A DNA stretch of 64,000 nt from an uncultured Pseudomonadales bacterium. Lineage in GTDB: Bacteria > Pseudomonadota > Gammaproteobacteria > Pseudomonadales > Azotimanducaceae. A program made the translations under genes and the position numbers. Positions 24,408-33,624 of this stretch are shown one piece after another. The notes under the pieces are model-generated. The model did not search any database, was not told the DNA's origin, and worked only from the letters and a program-made list of their open reading frames with translations. Each line of letters opens with the position of its first letter. The first letter of the stretch is position 1. The DNA lies in the NCBI GenBank assembly GCA_937775265.1, contig CALKBV010000011.1, forward strand, positions 124,001 to 188,000, written 5' to 3'.

Positions 24408-26093
24408 CTACTTAAAGTCTGCCAGTGCGTCGTCCAGAACAGAAAGACCGCAAAGGGTGTGCAATACACCCACTTTGTCTGTCAGGTTAAAGATAGCCTC
24501 GTAGCCATCTGAATTGCAGCGGTTCTCGTGAAAGTCGACTGTGACTGCAGGTTCAAGAACAGCAGCCAGCTCTGAAGTGTTGGCAAACGGCACCAGTCGG
24601 TCGAATTGCGAATGATAGAGGTGAACCAGCGCGTTTGAGCTGGAAAAGTTATCTCCTGCCGACACTATCTGCGTAAAGCTACTCAGTTGTAACATTGCTT
24701 TAAAGTTATCCAGCTCAGGGTCGTTAGCCAGGAAAGCGGTGACAAACTCTGGATTAATTTCTTCACCGGTCACCACGTCTTCAAGTAACAGGCCGGTATT
24801 TGTGTAGCTCAGGAAGCCTGGAAAAATTCTATCGGTTGCAAACGGCACAGTGGTATCTTCATCGACGTATCGACAATAGGCGCCGTCGTCGCAGCTTCCA
24901 TCCAGATGCTGCATTACCCCCCGTACGGTCTGGTAGAGGTTATGGGGAGCGCCTCCGGAATAGGTTTCCCGTATCGACAGGTTCTCTGGCCCCTGGGTTT
25001 CAAGTAGCAGATGGAGCCCAATCGCGCTATGCCCGCCCTGGGAATAGCCGATGATGGCGAGGTCAGATCCGTTATAGACGTCATCATAGGCAGTATCTTC
25101 CAGCACCTGGTTCACCAGGTCGAGGGTGTTTAGCGCGGTTCTGTTTGCCATCAGGTAGGTTTCCGGCGAACTCCCAGTGCCACCTCGACCGTAGTTGTCA
25201 GGTGCGATAACAAGGTATCCACGAGACGCGAACAAGTTCGCCAGAATGTACCAGGCATCAGTATTATCCAGGTCTCCGGGGGTGCTTCCGGTAGCATGCG
25301 TCAGAATGATTGCGCGATCCCTGGTGACAAAATCGCTGGCTGATGCGATGACAGGAAAGGTTATCGCGGCGGTTAGTTCAGCGGAAGGTGATCCATCCGG
25401 GTGTCGTGAAAGATAGCTGACCTGCTGTGAGGTGACATCATAAAGAGAATCAGGGTCCACCAGATTGCCCCAGTTTGCTTCAGCGATTTCAAGGACAAGG
25501 CCACGGACCAGAGATTCGATTCCGGACGGCAGGTCAAGGTCTTCAAAGAAAGCGCCATCAATATAGCCAATGAACATATCGTTGACGGTGTCTCTTGGCT
25601 GGTTGAATTCGTTGATCACAGTGAGACCTGAAGGGTTGGTCACGCCGGTAGAAATAAACAGCTCCGAGGTGAACTCCGCATCATTGCTGCGCGTGCCGTT
25701 TGCGGTGATGGTATAGGACGTATTTTCTTCAAGACTACACTTGATCTTGTGATCCAATAGCTGATCGAAATCGGCGACAGAAAGGTCGAGCAGGTCGCGG
25801 CGTATAGTGGTGCCTGCAAAATCGCTGCAATCACTGCTGAGTTCAAGGCTAAGGTCTGAATGACCGAGATGGGCGAAGCTTGACGTTAGTTGCTCGGGTT
25901 CCACATTGGTGACACCGGGACCGGGAACTGAATCCAGTAGTACCACGGTAGTTGGTTCCGAATCAGGGTCGGTAATTGGTGGTTCGGGTGCGGGCGTTGA
26001 GCCGCCACCGCCACCACCGCCCCCGCAGGCCGTCAGGTAGGAGGTCAGGATCAATGCAGCGACAGTTCGGCTCATGTGAAAGTTGCGTAACAT
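24408..26093 (-). CDS. Lipoprotein with alpha/beta hydrolase domain
   Basis: The protein has 561 residues. The signal peptide ends in the lipobox LTAC followed by a run of eight glycines and a Pro/acidic linker (about residues 24-48). A beta-sandwich-like region follows (about 50-130, SYTITANGTRSN). The hydrolase domain comes next: LTHATGSTPGDLDN, VIAPDNYGRGG, nucleophile elbow IIGYSQGGHSA, then HLYHSQFDRLVPF with the acid and a late His. It is probably a surface- or periplasm-facing lipase, esterase or peptidase. An alternative start lies six codons downstream. It stands alone on the minus strand, converging on rraA. Confidence 0.83.
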   Translation of the reverse strand: MLRNFHMSRTVAALILTSYLTACGGGGGGGGSTPAPEPPITDPDSEPTTVVLLDSVPGPGVTNVEPEQLTSSFAHLGHSDLSLELSSDCSDFAGTTIRRDLLDLSVADFDQLLDHKIKCSLEENTSYTITANGTRSNDAEFTSELFISTGVTNPSGLTVINEFNQPRDTVNDMFIGYIDGAFFEDLDLPSGIESLVRGLVLEIAEANWGNLVDPDSLYDVTSQQVSYLSRHPDGSPSAELTAAITFPVIASASDFVTRDRAIILTHATGSTPGDLDNTDAWYILANLFASRGYLVIAPDNYGRGGTGSSPETYLMANRTALNTLDLVNQVLEDTAYDDVYNGSDLAIIGYSQGGHSAIGLHLLLETQGPENLSIRETYSGGAPHNLYQTVRGVMQHLDGSCDDGAYCRYVDEDTTVPFATDRIFPGFLSYTNTGLLLEDVVTGEEINPEFVTAFLANDPELDNFKAMLQLSSFTQIVSAGDNFSSSNALVHLYHSQFDRLVPFANTSELAAVLEPAVTVDFHENRCNSDGYEAIFNLTDKVGVLHTLCGLSVLDDALADFK

Positions 26094-26188
26094 TTAGTGC
26101 GTCAAGCTTAAGCGACTAGTGTGCATTTACAAGGGTCAGTTCTTGAACCTCATCCACGAAAGTAAGCGTAGCTTTCCCTGATGCTCGA

Positions 26189-26530
26189 CTAACTAAACTC
26201 CGAGGCGAAAATTTCCTCATTGAAGCCTACCAGGTAAGTATTTCCTACCTTGATGGTTGGCGCGCGCATATTGCCTGTTGGGCCGAGCATTGACTCGACA
26301 GCATCGCTTCCCACTTTAGATGAAACATTGAACTCCTGTACTTTCTTACCTTTCATGGCTACTAGCCTAGATGCGTCTTTTAGCAGTGCTTTAGCGTCAG
26401 ACGCCTGCAGTTTCTTGCTGGCCATGACGGTGTCAAGGATCTCGATTTTGCTGGCTTCCAAGAACTTGGATGCTTTGGTGCAGGTAGTTCATCCTTTTCG
26501 GAAGTAGTACCAGGCTGCTTTCTTTGCCAT
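26189..26530 (-). CDS. ArsC-family selenoprotein (in-frame UGA = selenocysteine)
   Basis: Read with TGA as Sec the gene encodes 113 residues: MAKKAAWYYFRKG-U-TTCTKASKFL and onward to the C-terminus FASEFS. The start ATG is at 26530-26528 and the TGA is codon 14 (26491-26489). The UxxC pair stands where ArsC/thioredoxin-fold proteins have their redox cysteine, and the C-terminal part MRAPTIKVGNTYLVGF is the cis-Pro-type strand of the fold. Without readthrough only a 90-residue piece starting after the active site could be made. A bSECIS-like hairpin follows the UGA at the right distance. It is probably a thiol-based reductase; the substrate is unknown. Confidence 0.82.
26454..26473 (-). promoter_or_regulatory. 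Candidate bacterial SECIS hairpin of the ArsC-family selenoprotein
   Basis: In the mRNA, UCCAA-GUUC-UUGGA forms a 5-bp stem, extended by GC/GC beyond one A-A mismatch. The 4-nt loop begins with G and lies 23 nt after the UGA. Published bSECIS rules call for a small loop with a G in the first two positions, 16-37 nt after the codon. Confidence 0.65.
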
Positions 26531-26714
26531 TTTTGTTTTTCCATGATCAATTGTTCAGCAAGGTTAGAGCGCAAAGCCAGTTTGTTCAACCGCCAGGTTG
26601 AACATTTGCTGTGGTTAAGTAGATATTTTCAACATGGTTGGGCAAGTTCTAGGTTTAGTATCCCGAATGCATGAGGTGCTTTATGATGTGCGCTTTGTGT
26701 TCAGGATCTACCCT

Positions 26715-29489
26715 ATGAAGTTTCAGGTTCCCCGGTTTTTTTGGGCTCCGATCGCCCTTTTCCTTGTTTCATGCGAATCCACTCAGCTTGTGGAAGATAG
26801 TCCGAGCAAGCCTTCAATCACGTCGGTTTTGCAAATTGAAAAGAGCCCCAATGACACCCGCGATTACCGTTACCTGGAACTCGTGAACGGTCTTAAGGTC
26901 GTCCTGATATCGGATCAGAAAGCGGATAAAGCGGCGGCTTCACTGACCGCTTTTCGTGGCAGCTTTCATGATCCATCAGAACGATTGGGTCTGGCACATT
27001 TCCTGGAGCACATGCTGTTTATTGGAACGGAAAAGTACCCGGAAGCTGATGGATACTTTAGTTTTGTGCAGGCACATGGGGGCAGTTCAAACGCCTATAC
27101 CGCGCCTGACCACACCAACTACTTTTTTGATATCCAGCCGGAAGCGTTTCGTGAAGGGCTGGACCGGTTCGCCCAGTTCTTTATCTCGCCGCTGTTACAG
27201 AAGGAATATGTAGATCGTGAAAAGAATGCAGTGAACTCTGAGTACCAGTTGCAGATGAAGGATGATGGCTGGCGGTCATTTGTTGTCCAGAAAGTGGCGT
27301 CGAACCCGGATCACCCGGTTTCCAAATTCAACATCGGTAGTCTGGAAACGTTAAAGGGTGACGTGCACGCCTCCCTGCTGACCTTTTTCAAGGAGAACTA
27401 TTCTGCTAACCAGATGGCGCTGGTTGTGCTGAGCAATGAGACCCTGGATGAGATGCAACCATGGGTCACTGAAACATTCCTGCCCATCAAGAATAGGCGC
27501 CTTGAAGTATCAAAGATCAACAAGCCCATTTTTACGGCAGGGCAGTTGCCGGCGAAACTCGTGTTCGACAATATAAAAGATGAGCACCGGGTTGGTTACG
27601 CCTTCCCGATGCCTTCAATCCAGACGTATTATCGGAAAAAGCCAGTTCAGTACATCTCAAATCTACTTGGCCATGAAGGTGATGGAAGTCTGCATGCACT
27701 ACTTAATGAAAAGGGCTGGATAAAAGGATTGTCGGCTGGCGAGTCGGAGATGGATGAGGGCAATAGCGTCATGTCGGTCAATATCAGCCTGACCGAAGCT
27801 GGGTCAGCCCATGTGGATGAAATCAGTGCATACCTGTTTGCCTATCTGGATCTGCTGAAAGACGGACCGATTGAAGAGTGGATCTACCAAGAGCAGGCAA
27901 CAGTTGCGCAGCTCGCTTTTCGTTTCAGTGAGAAATCGAGCGCCATGAATGCTGTCAGATCCATCGCGCCGGCATTGCAGCACTACCCGGCGGAAGATCT
28001 TCTGGTAGCACCCTACCTGATGGAGGAATTTGACGCTTCGCTGATCAGGTCCTTCCTGACCCTGCTAACGAGGGACAACGTTTTGATGACGCTGTCATCT
28101 CCCGGTTACAAAGGCCAATCCACGGAGGCGTGGTTTGGTGTGTCATACGACCTTGAGCTCGGTGAGATCTCAGTGGCGACGGTTGATTCTAGTGCCTTGG
28201 AATTGCCTGACGCTAACCCGTTCCTGCCAGAATTGCTCGACCTGACACAAGGGGACTCACTCGGCCCGAGGCCAGTGATAGTGGACAAAGGGCTTGAGCT
28301 CTATATGGACACCGATCTGGAGTTCAATGTGCCCCGGGCAGTCATTCACGTCAGTCTTCGTAACGATGGCGGATTCATTGCCCTTGCTGACGCGGCGCAG
28401 TCCCAGTTGTATAGCATGCTTGTTCAGGATGATCTGAATGCACTTGCATATCCCGCACTGCTGGCGGGCGTCAGTTATCAGATCGCTGCTCCGCCGAGGG
28501 GCTTTAGAGTCTCGGTCGGCGGCTATAATGACAAACAACTTGTGCTGCTTGAAGAAGTGTTAACCCGCTTGATGAATTTGGAGATCAAGGAAGATCGTTT
28601 TGATGTCGTGAAAGGTGAGTTAATCAAGGATCTCGCAAACTCCCTGAAGAACAAGCCGTTCCTTCAAAGCTACCAGCGATCGAAGGATGAACTCCTTGAC
28701 TCAAGTTGGACCGCAGAGCAGGTCATTGGCGCCGTAGAAGGCGTTACGCCGGAAAGTCTTGCTGCCTGGAGGGATAGTGCCCTTCAGGAGGTGTCCATTC
28801 AGGGCCTGGTCCATGGGAACGTGACGAAAGCTCGAGTTGATGAGCTGGCAGGTTTGTTAAAGCAACATGTCCGGATAAGTGATGTCGCCCCGGTTTCGAC
28901 CATGGTGATTGAGCTGGAGGGAGCGAGTTCGATGTTGCTGGGGATAGACCACAATGACGCATCAATGGTGCTCTACGTTCAGGATGAGCGGTCGAGTTTT
29001 GAGAATAGAGCCAGAAGCACACTACTGACTCACTTGGTCTCGCCTGGTTTCTTCTCATCACTTCGGACAGAGCAGCAACTTGGCTACGTTGTTTCCGCGG
29101 TTAATACGCAGCTCAGGGATCGTGGTGGAATAAGTTTTGTTATCCAGTCTCCGGTCGCTGGCCCCGACATACTCAGGGACAGGACTCTGGCATTCATGAC
29201 CTTACAGGAGCGGGTGCTTTCTGAAATGTCGGATGAAGAGTTTGGCGCGAACAAAGGTGGTTTAATCGCGAAGTTAACCCAGAGAGACAAAAACCTTTCG
29301 CAAAGGTCAAAGCGGTATTGGGCAGACCTGGACCGGGGCGTGACGACATTCGATTCCAACATGCAGTTGGCAAAAGCCGTTTCCGATCTAGGTAAAGATG
29401 ATATGCAGGCTTTTCTGAAGGAAGTGAACAGTAAGCTCGGTAACCAATATTTGATGGTCTACAGTGAGGGTAAGTTCGCCTCACCATAA
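26715..29489 (+). CDS. Insulinase-family (M16A, pitrilysin-like) zinc protease, lipoprotein
   Basis: The protein has about 924 residues. MKFQVPRFFWAPIALFLVSC is a lipoprotein signal peptide; the frame is open to 26634 but the added residues look non-coding. The zinc motif HFLEH (about residues 95-99) occurs in the inverted HxxEH form, with the third ligand Glu in EKNAVNSEYQLQMKDD. The four-repeat layout continues to the C-terminal RTEQQLGYVVSA motif typical of pitrilysin/insulysin. It degrades small peptides in the periplasm. It is divergent from the selenoprotein gene and convergent with the thioesterase gene 4 bases away. Confidence 0.93.
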   Translation: MKFQVPRFFWAPIALFLVSCESTQLVEDSPSKPSITSVLQIEKSPNDTRDYRYLELVNGLKVVLISDQKADKAAASLTAFRGSFHDPSERLGLAHFLEHMLFIGTEKYPEADGYFSFVQAHGGSSNAYTAPDHTNYFFDIQPEAFREGLDRFAQFFISPLLQKEYVDREKNAVNSEYQLQMKDDGWRSFVVQKVASNPDHPVSKFNIGSLETLKGDVHASLLTFFKENYSANQMALVVLSNETLDEMQPWVTETFLPIKNRRLEVSKINKPIFTAGQLPAKLVFDNIKDEHRVGYAFPMPSIQTYYRKKPVQYISNLLGHEGDGSLHALLNEKGWIKGLSAGESEMDEGNSVMSVNISLTEAGSAHVDEISAYLFAYLDLLKDGPIEEWIYQEQATVAQLAFRFSEKSSAMNAVRSIAPALQHYPAEDLLVAPYLMEEFDASLIRSFLTLLTRDNVLMTLSSPGYKGQSTEAWFGVSYDLELGEISVATVDSSALELPDANPFLPELLDLTQGDSLGPRPVIVDKGLELYMDTDLEFNVPRAVIHVSLRNDGGFIALADAAQSQLYSMLVQDDLNALAYPALLAGVSYQIAAPPRGFRVSVGGYNDKQLVLLEEVLTRLMNLEIKEDRFDVVKGELIKDLANSLKNKPFLQSYQRSKDELLDSSWTAEQVIGAVEGVTPESLAAWRDSALQEVSIQGLVHGNVTKARVDELAGLLKQHVRISDVAPVSTMVIELEGASSMLLGIDHNDASMVLYVQDERSSFENRARSTLLTHLVSPGFFSSLRTEQQLGYVVSAVNTQLRDRGGISFVIQSPVAGPDILRDRTLAFMTLQERVLSEMSDEEFGANKGGLIAKLTQRDKNLSQRSKRYWADLDRGVTTFDSNMQLAKAVSDLGKDDMQAFLKEVNSKLGNQYLMVYSEGKFASP

Positions 29490-29492
29490 TGC

Positions 29493-30296
29493 TTACCAGT
29501 CAGGTAACCGTACAATCAGACTCTGGCTCGCGGTGGCCAGTAGGATACCTGACTCGCTCCACATGTTGACCCGGCCGTAGCCGAAGCCATCACCGACATG
29601 TTCGATCTGGTTTTCGCAGAGTATCCATTCACTTGGAGCGTGATTCGCGATCCTGATGGTGTTATCGAGGCTGGTGCAACTCATAATCTTGCCAAGGGCA
29701 TTGCCGAGTGCTGAGGGCATATAGTCAGCGACAATCGCCAGTGCACCCGAGTCATGTTCGACCTCGGGCATACGAGCCCAGAGCAGGGACTGGTTGTCGC
29801 CACTTGGCTCACCGGCACCAGAGAACCCGAACATACCCCGTGCAATTCGAATATCCACGTGTTCATGAATGGTGTCACCATCATCATGGCGTTCAAGCTT
29901 ATCGCAGTTCTCAGGTTTTGGTGCGCTGGGCATTTTGTACCAATTGCCCTCTGCAACATTAGGTCGTTGGCCGCAGGCCCCAAGTACAGTGATGACTTCC
30001 TGCTCGCCCAGGTGACCAACCGCCCGGCCCTGTGTGACGTTCCGCCCCTTTGCCGGTAGTAAAACCTCAATGTCGAGAGTAACAGGCTGCTGGGTGATCG
30101 ACAGATACTGTCCGGTCGCCCAGACGATAGGTTTTTCTGTAGCCTGCTCCAGGGCAACGATGCCTGCAGCGAGGCCTGCGCCACCAAAGAGTGAGCCGCG
30201 CCCGCCGGTGGTTTTCGGTACAACGGGAAGTTGCCATTTCATCGTCGCAACAGGGTGGCTCATATCAAGAAAATCAGCGCTGGAAAGTTTTAACAC
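29493..30296 (-). CDS. Acyl-CoA thioesterase-like (TesB/double hot-dog) protein
   Basis: This 267-residue protein has two hot-dog halves. The first has RGSLFGGAGLAAGIVALEQA (the central hot-dog helix) and VWATGQYLSITQQPVTLDIE. The second has SGALAIVADYMPSALGNALG and SLDNTIRIANHAPSEWILCE, then YGRVNMWSESGILLATASQS. This is the pattern of TesB-like thioesterase-superfamily proteins that hydrolyse acyl-CoA. It converges with the M16 protease gene with a 3-base gap and diverges from the AhpD-like selenoprotein gene. Confidence 0.85.
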   Translation of the reverse strand: MLKLSSADFLDMSHPVATMKWQLPVVPKTTGGRGSLFGGAGLAAGIVALEQATEKPIVWATGQYLSITQQPVTLDIEVLLPAKGRNVTQGRAVGHLGEQEVITVLGACGQRPNVAEGNWYKMPSAPKPENCDKLERHDDGDTIHEHVDIRIARGMFGFSGAGEPSGDNQSLLWARMPEVEHDSGALAIVADYMPSALGNALGKIMSCTSLDNTIRIANHAPSEWILCENQIEHVGDGFGYGRVNMWSESGILLATASQSLIVRLPDW

Positions 30297-30411
30297 GTAT
30301 CTGGTCTCACTCGGGAACGGAAGGAGCGGATTCTAGGTCGATGACCGACCAAGACTCAAGGGTTTGACGGAGTTTTTGGTGCCGCGTAGGCTGGAGGTTA
30401 AAGGAGAAGCG

Positions 30412-31632
30412 ATGAACTTCAACTATTCAGAAGCACCATACCGGATTCGAGATGATATTCCAGAAGCGCACCGGCTCATCTGGAAGATGATTGCAAAACC
30501 TGGTAATTGGTGGAGAGGGGCAGATCGGGTGGCGATTTTGTCCGAAACTCGCCATGCCGTTCATTGTGAGCTGTGTAAGGAAAGACAGGCTGCGCTTTCA
30601 CCAAACAGTATTAAGGGCGAGCATGCTTTGGTCACCAATTTGCCGGCCCCGGCGGTCGACGCGATCCACCGAATCGTGACCGATGCTTCCCGCCTTACAG
30701 AAGCCTGGCTGAATGACTTATATACAAAGGGCATGACCGACGGGAAGTACATTGAACTGTTGGGAATCGTGGTTGCGGTCATCAGCATTGATGGTTTCCA
30801 TCGTGCGATGGGAATGCCGCCTGAGCCATTACCTGAGCCGGAAGCAGGCGAAACAAGCGGGCTTCGACCTGAAGGGCTGGCTGACCTGGGAGCATGGATT
30901 GAAATGATTTCTCCGCTGAAGGTCGCTGAACGTGAATCTGACCTCTATGGCAGGAATAAACAGACGGGTAACGTGATAGCAGCGATGAGCCTGGTGCCGG
31001 ACAGTGTTCGCATGCTGAAGATACTCAGTGGTGTTCACTACCTGGACATGCAGGACGTAGCTAATCCTGGTGCTAATGGCGGTCGATCTATAACAAGGCC
31101 GCAGATTGAACTGATTGCCGGTCGTGTTTCTTCCCTGAGCGATTGCTTCTACTGAACTTCTTCTCATTCATTGATGCTCCGTGCGAGCACGCAGGTTTCA
31201 GGAGAATCAGTCAATTTAAACGGTATTGTCGAAGGAAACGAAGTCCAGACCGGGTTACGTGGTGGGGAGGCGTTGATCCGATTTGCGGAAGCCTCGGTCG
31301 GGAACAGTGTTGATGACAAGGCAGATGGCATCAGGGTCGCGCGAGAAGCGGTGAAAGATGAGCTTGGGGAAAATTCCATGGTGGATGCTGCGGGTGTCAT
31401 TGCCAACTTTCAGCGAATGGTTCGTATCGCCGATGGCACAGGTATTCCATTGGATACACCGGTCGCCATGATGACCAGTAGTATTAGAGAAGATCTTGGT
31501 ATTAATGAATATGGCTCAGCCTGCAATACGCCTGCGCTTTCACTGCCGCAGCGTTTGCTGGGAAGGCTACTGCAGCCTGCATTGCCATTGGTGGTAAAAC
31601 TCTTGACCCGAAATATGTCGAAGCCGAATTAA
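30412..31632 (+). CDS. AhpD-like (carboxymuconolactone decarboxylase superfamily) selenoprotein
   Basis: Two frame-matched open stretches (30412-31152 and 31156-31632) are joined by TGA at 31153-31155. Read as Sec the product has 406 residues. Around the codon it reads ELIAGRVSSLSDCFY-U-TSSHS, which is the AhpD active-site pattern CxxC(x3)H with Sec as the second redox residue (C245, U248, H252). After it come typical CMD/AhpD helices (RIADGTGIPLDTPVAMMTSS). The N-terminal half has a second, standard motif SETRHAVHCELCKE. The start is set by AAAGGAGAAG upstream of 30412. It is probably a peroxidase or thiol reductase. Confidence in the readthrough comes from motif, frame and hairpin together. 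Confidence 0.85.
31175..31191 (+). promoter_or_regulatory. Candidate bacterial SECIS hairpin of the AhpD-like selenoprotein
   Basis: UGCUC-CGUGC-GAGCA gives a 5-bp stem with a 5-nt loop whose second base is G, 24 nt after the UGA. An alternative CGUG-CGAG-CACG hairpin (31180-31191), starting 24 nt after the UGA, also fits the published spacing and loop rules. Confidence 0.6.
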
Positions 31633-31655
31633 AGAAGTTCTTTGGAGTAGTTAGT

Positions 31656-33110
31656 ATGCGGATGGTTCCACTTAGTCGAATAGTCAGTTACTGGTCTGAG
31701 ATACAGGGAGATCGTGTAGCGATTTACCATGAAGGTGAAACCATTACCTGGAGTCAGCTGGACAGGGAAACCAACAGGCTAGCTAGGGCCTATGAATCCC
31801 TTGGCGTGGGTCAGGATGATTTTGTGACGATTGCGTTGCCCAATGGTATCGAGTTTTTTAAGTCGACTATTGCAACCTGGAAGGCGGGTGCGACGCCGCA
31901 ACCCGTTTCAGCCAGGCTGCCTAAATTCGAACGTGACCAGATTCTAGAAGTCGGTGAGCCTAGGCTGATCACTGGTGTTGCCGATGGGTCCCACGAGGGA
32001 TATCGGACGTTGCCCGCTGGATATGAGCCGGATCCAGCCATCTCCGACGAGCCTTTGCCCGAAAAAATTGCGACTTCCTTTAAGGCAATGACCTCTGGTG
32101 GAAGTACAGGCAGGCCGAAACTAATCGTTACCACCAGCCCTGCGGTCTGGGATATAGATTCGGATCGATTGCACACCCAGTTGCAGGGATCGATGCTGAT
32201 ACCGGGTCCGCTTTATCATAATGGCCCTTTTGTCTGGGCGATGAGCGCGTTCTTTCGCGGCAACCAGATTACTGTGACTACAAGATTTGATGCGGAAGAA
32301 ACCCTTGGCCTGATACAGGACCAGCGAATAGATATTGTCTATATGGTGCCTACTATGATGCAGCGGATTTGGAATTTGCCGGAAGAAGTCAGGGCCGGTT
32401 ATGACCTGTCTAGCCTGAAAGTTCTATGGCATCTGGCGGCACCCTGTCCTGCCTGGTTGAAGGAAGCATTTATTGAATGGCTGGGTGCTGATGTTATCTG
32501 GGAACTTTATGGTGGTACTGAAGCCCAGGGTGGGACAGTCATTAGTGGCATCGAGTGGATGTCGCATCGAGGATCTGTTGGTAAGCCAAACGCGACCTGT
32601 GAAATTATAGTTGTAGGAGATGAGGGCCAGCGCCTGCCCCCCAATGAAGTTGGTGAGGTTTTTCTGCGACCGCTAACGGGACAGGGCTCCACGTACCGTT
32701 ACATTGGGGCAGAAGCAAAAGCTATTGCCGGAGGTTTTGAAAGTATTGGCGATATGGGTTACTTCGATGAAGACGGCTACCTGTATTTGGCAGACAGACA
32801 GACAGATATGATTCTGTCTGGTGGCGCGAACATATATCCGGCTGAGGTCGAGGCCGCTATCGACAGTTGTGCAGGCGTTCGCTCGTCAGCCGTCATAGGG
32901 TTGCCTCATGAAGACCTGGGTAATTTTGTGCATGCCATTGTTGATGCGCCCGGGGGTTTGGAGGAAGCAGCATTATTGAGCCACCTGTCGGAAAGGCTTG
33001 TCCGCTATAAAATCCCGAGAACCATTGAGTTTTCTGATGAGCCCTTGCGAGATGATGCGGGCAAGCTGAGGAGAAAAGCTCTCCGCGAGGAGAGGCTGGA
33101 CAAGTCATAA
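31656..33110 (+). CDS. AMP-dependent acyl-CoA synthetase/ligase
   Basis: This 484-residue adenylate-forming enzyme has the P-loop-like motif MTSGGSTGRPKLIVTTSPA (about residues 146-164), then ELYGGTEAQGG in the A5 region. The DMGYFDEDGYLYLADRQTDM hinge has the catalytic Asp, and the C-terminal Lys is in DDAGKLRRKALREER. It is somewhat shorter than most ligases (usually about 510-550). It activates a carboxylic acid to its CoA ester and resembles the group that includes bile-acid and carnitine-type ligases. It lies 23 bases after the selenoprotein gene and leads into the nitroreductase-like gene. Confidence 0.9.
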   Translation: MRMVPLSRIVSYWSEIQGDRVAIYHEGETITWSQLDRETNRLARAYESLGVGQDDFVTIALPNGIEFFKSTIATWKAGATPQPVSARLPKFERDQILEVGEPRLITGVADGSHEGYRTLPAGYEPDPAISDEPLPEKIATSFKAMTSGGSTGRPKLIVTTSPAVWDIDSDRLHTQLQGSMLIPGPLYHNGPFVWAMSAFFRGNQITVTTRFDAEETLGLIQDQRIDIVYMVPTMMQRIWNLPEEVRAGYDLSSLKVLWHLAAPCPAWLKEAFIEWLGADVIWELYGGTEAQGGTVISGIEWMSHRGSVGKPNATCEIIVVGDEGQRLPPNEVGEVFLRPLTGQGSTYRYIGAEAKAIAGGFESIGDMGYFDEDGYLYLADRQTDMILSGGANIYPAEVEAAIDSCAGVRSSAVIGLPHEDLGNFVHAIVDAPGGLEEAALLSHLSERLVRYKIPRTIEFSDEPLRDDAGKLRRKALREERLDKS

Positions 33111-33134
33111 ACGACAGCATGCGAGTGAGACGTT

Positions 33135-33581
33135 ATGAGTGAACAAAAAAATACCAGTAATGATCCGCCGCCTAGGTGGGTGCTGAAACTTTTCACCAAA
33201 GTGAACGTGATCGTCTACAAATTGACCGGCGGGCGCTTGATGGGCAAGCTGTCCGGAATGCCGATTCTGCTGGTTGAGATGAAGGGCGCCAGATCCGGAA
33301 AGAAGCGGACCATTCCATTGATGTGCGTGCCTCATGGTGATGGCTTCCTGCTGGTCGCATCGCAGGGTGGCGCTCCGAAACATCCTGTGTGGTATCACAA
33401 CCTGGTCGCTTATCCGGATGTTCGTATTACCTTCGGCGGGCAAACCAGGCCAATGAATTCACGACGAGTGCTGGATGAAGAAAAGGCGCAGCTCTGGCCC
33501 GTTTGCTGTGAATACTATCCGCCATACCAGGACTATCAGGCTCGGACAGATCGAAATATCCCTGTCTTTCTATGTGAATAG
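33135..33581 (+). CDS. Deazaflavin (F420)-dependent nitroreductase family protein
   Basis: The protein has 148 residues in the split beta-barrel fold. MGKLSGMPILLVEMKGARSG, then KRTIPLMCVPHGDGFLLVAS, then GAPKHPVWYHNLVAYPDVRI is the Ddn-like pattern, where the K-rich loop and PxWYHNL bind the deazaflavin phosphate/lactyl tail. The family (named for Mycobacterium Ddn) reduces enones and quinones with F420H2. Together with two F420-type LLM proteins in this window it suggests that this bacterium makes coenzyme F420. It starts 25 bases after the acyl-CoA ligase, in what looks like one operon. Confidence 0.87.
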   Translation: MSEQKNTSNDPPPRWVLKLFTKVNVIVYKLTGGRLMGKLSGMPILLVEMKGARSGKKRTIPLMCVPHGDGFLLVASQGGAPKHPVWYHNLVAYPDVRITFGGQTRPMNSRRVLDEEKAQLWPVCCEYYPPYQDYQARTDRNIPVFLCE

Positions 33582-33624
33582 AATCCGGATTAAATACGCT
33601 AAATTAATAACCAGGTGAAAATTA

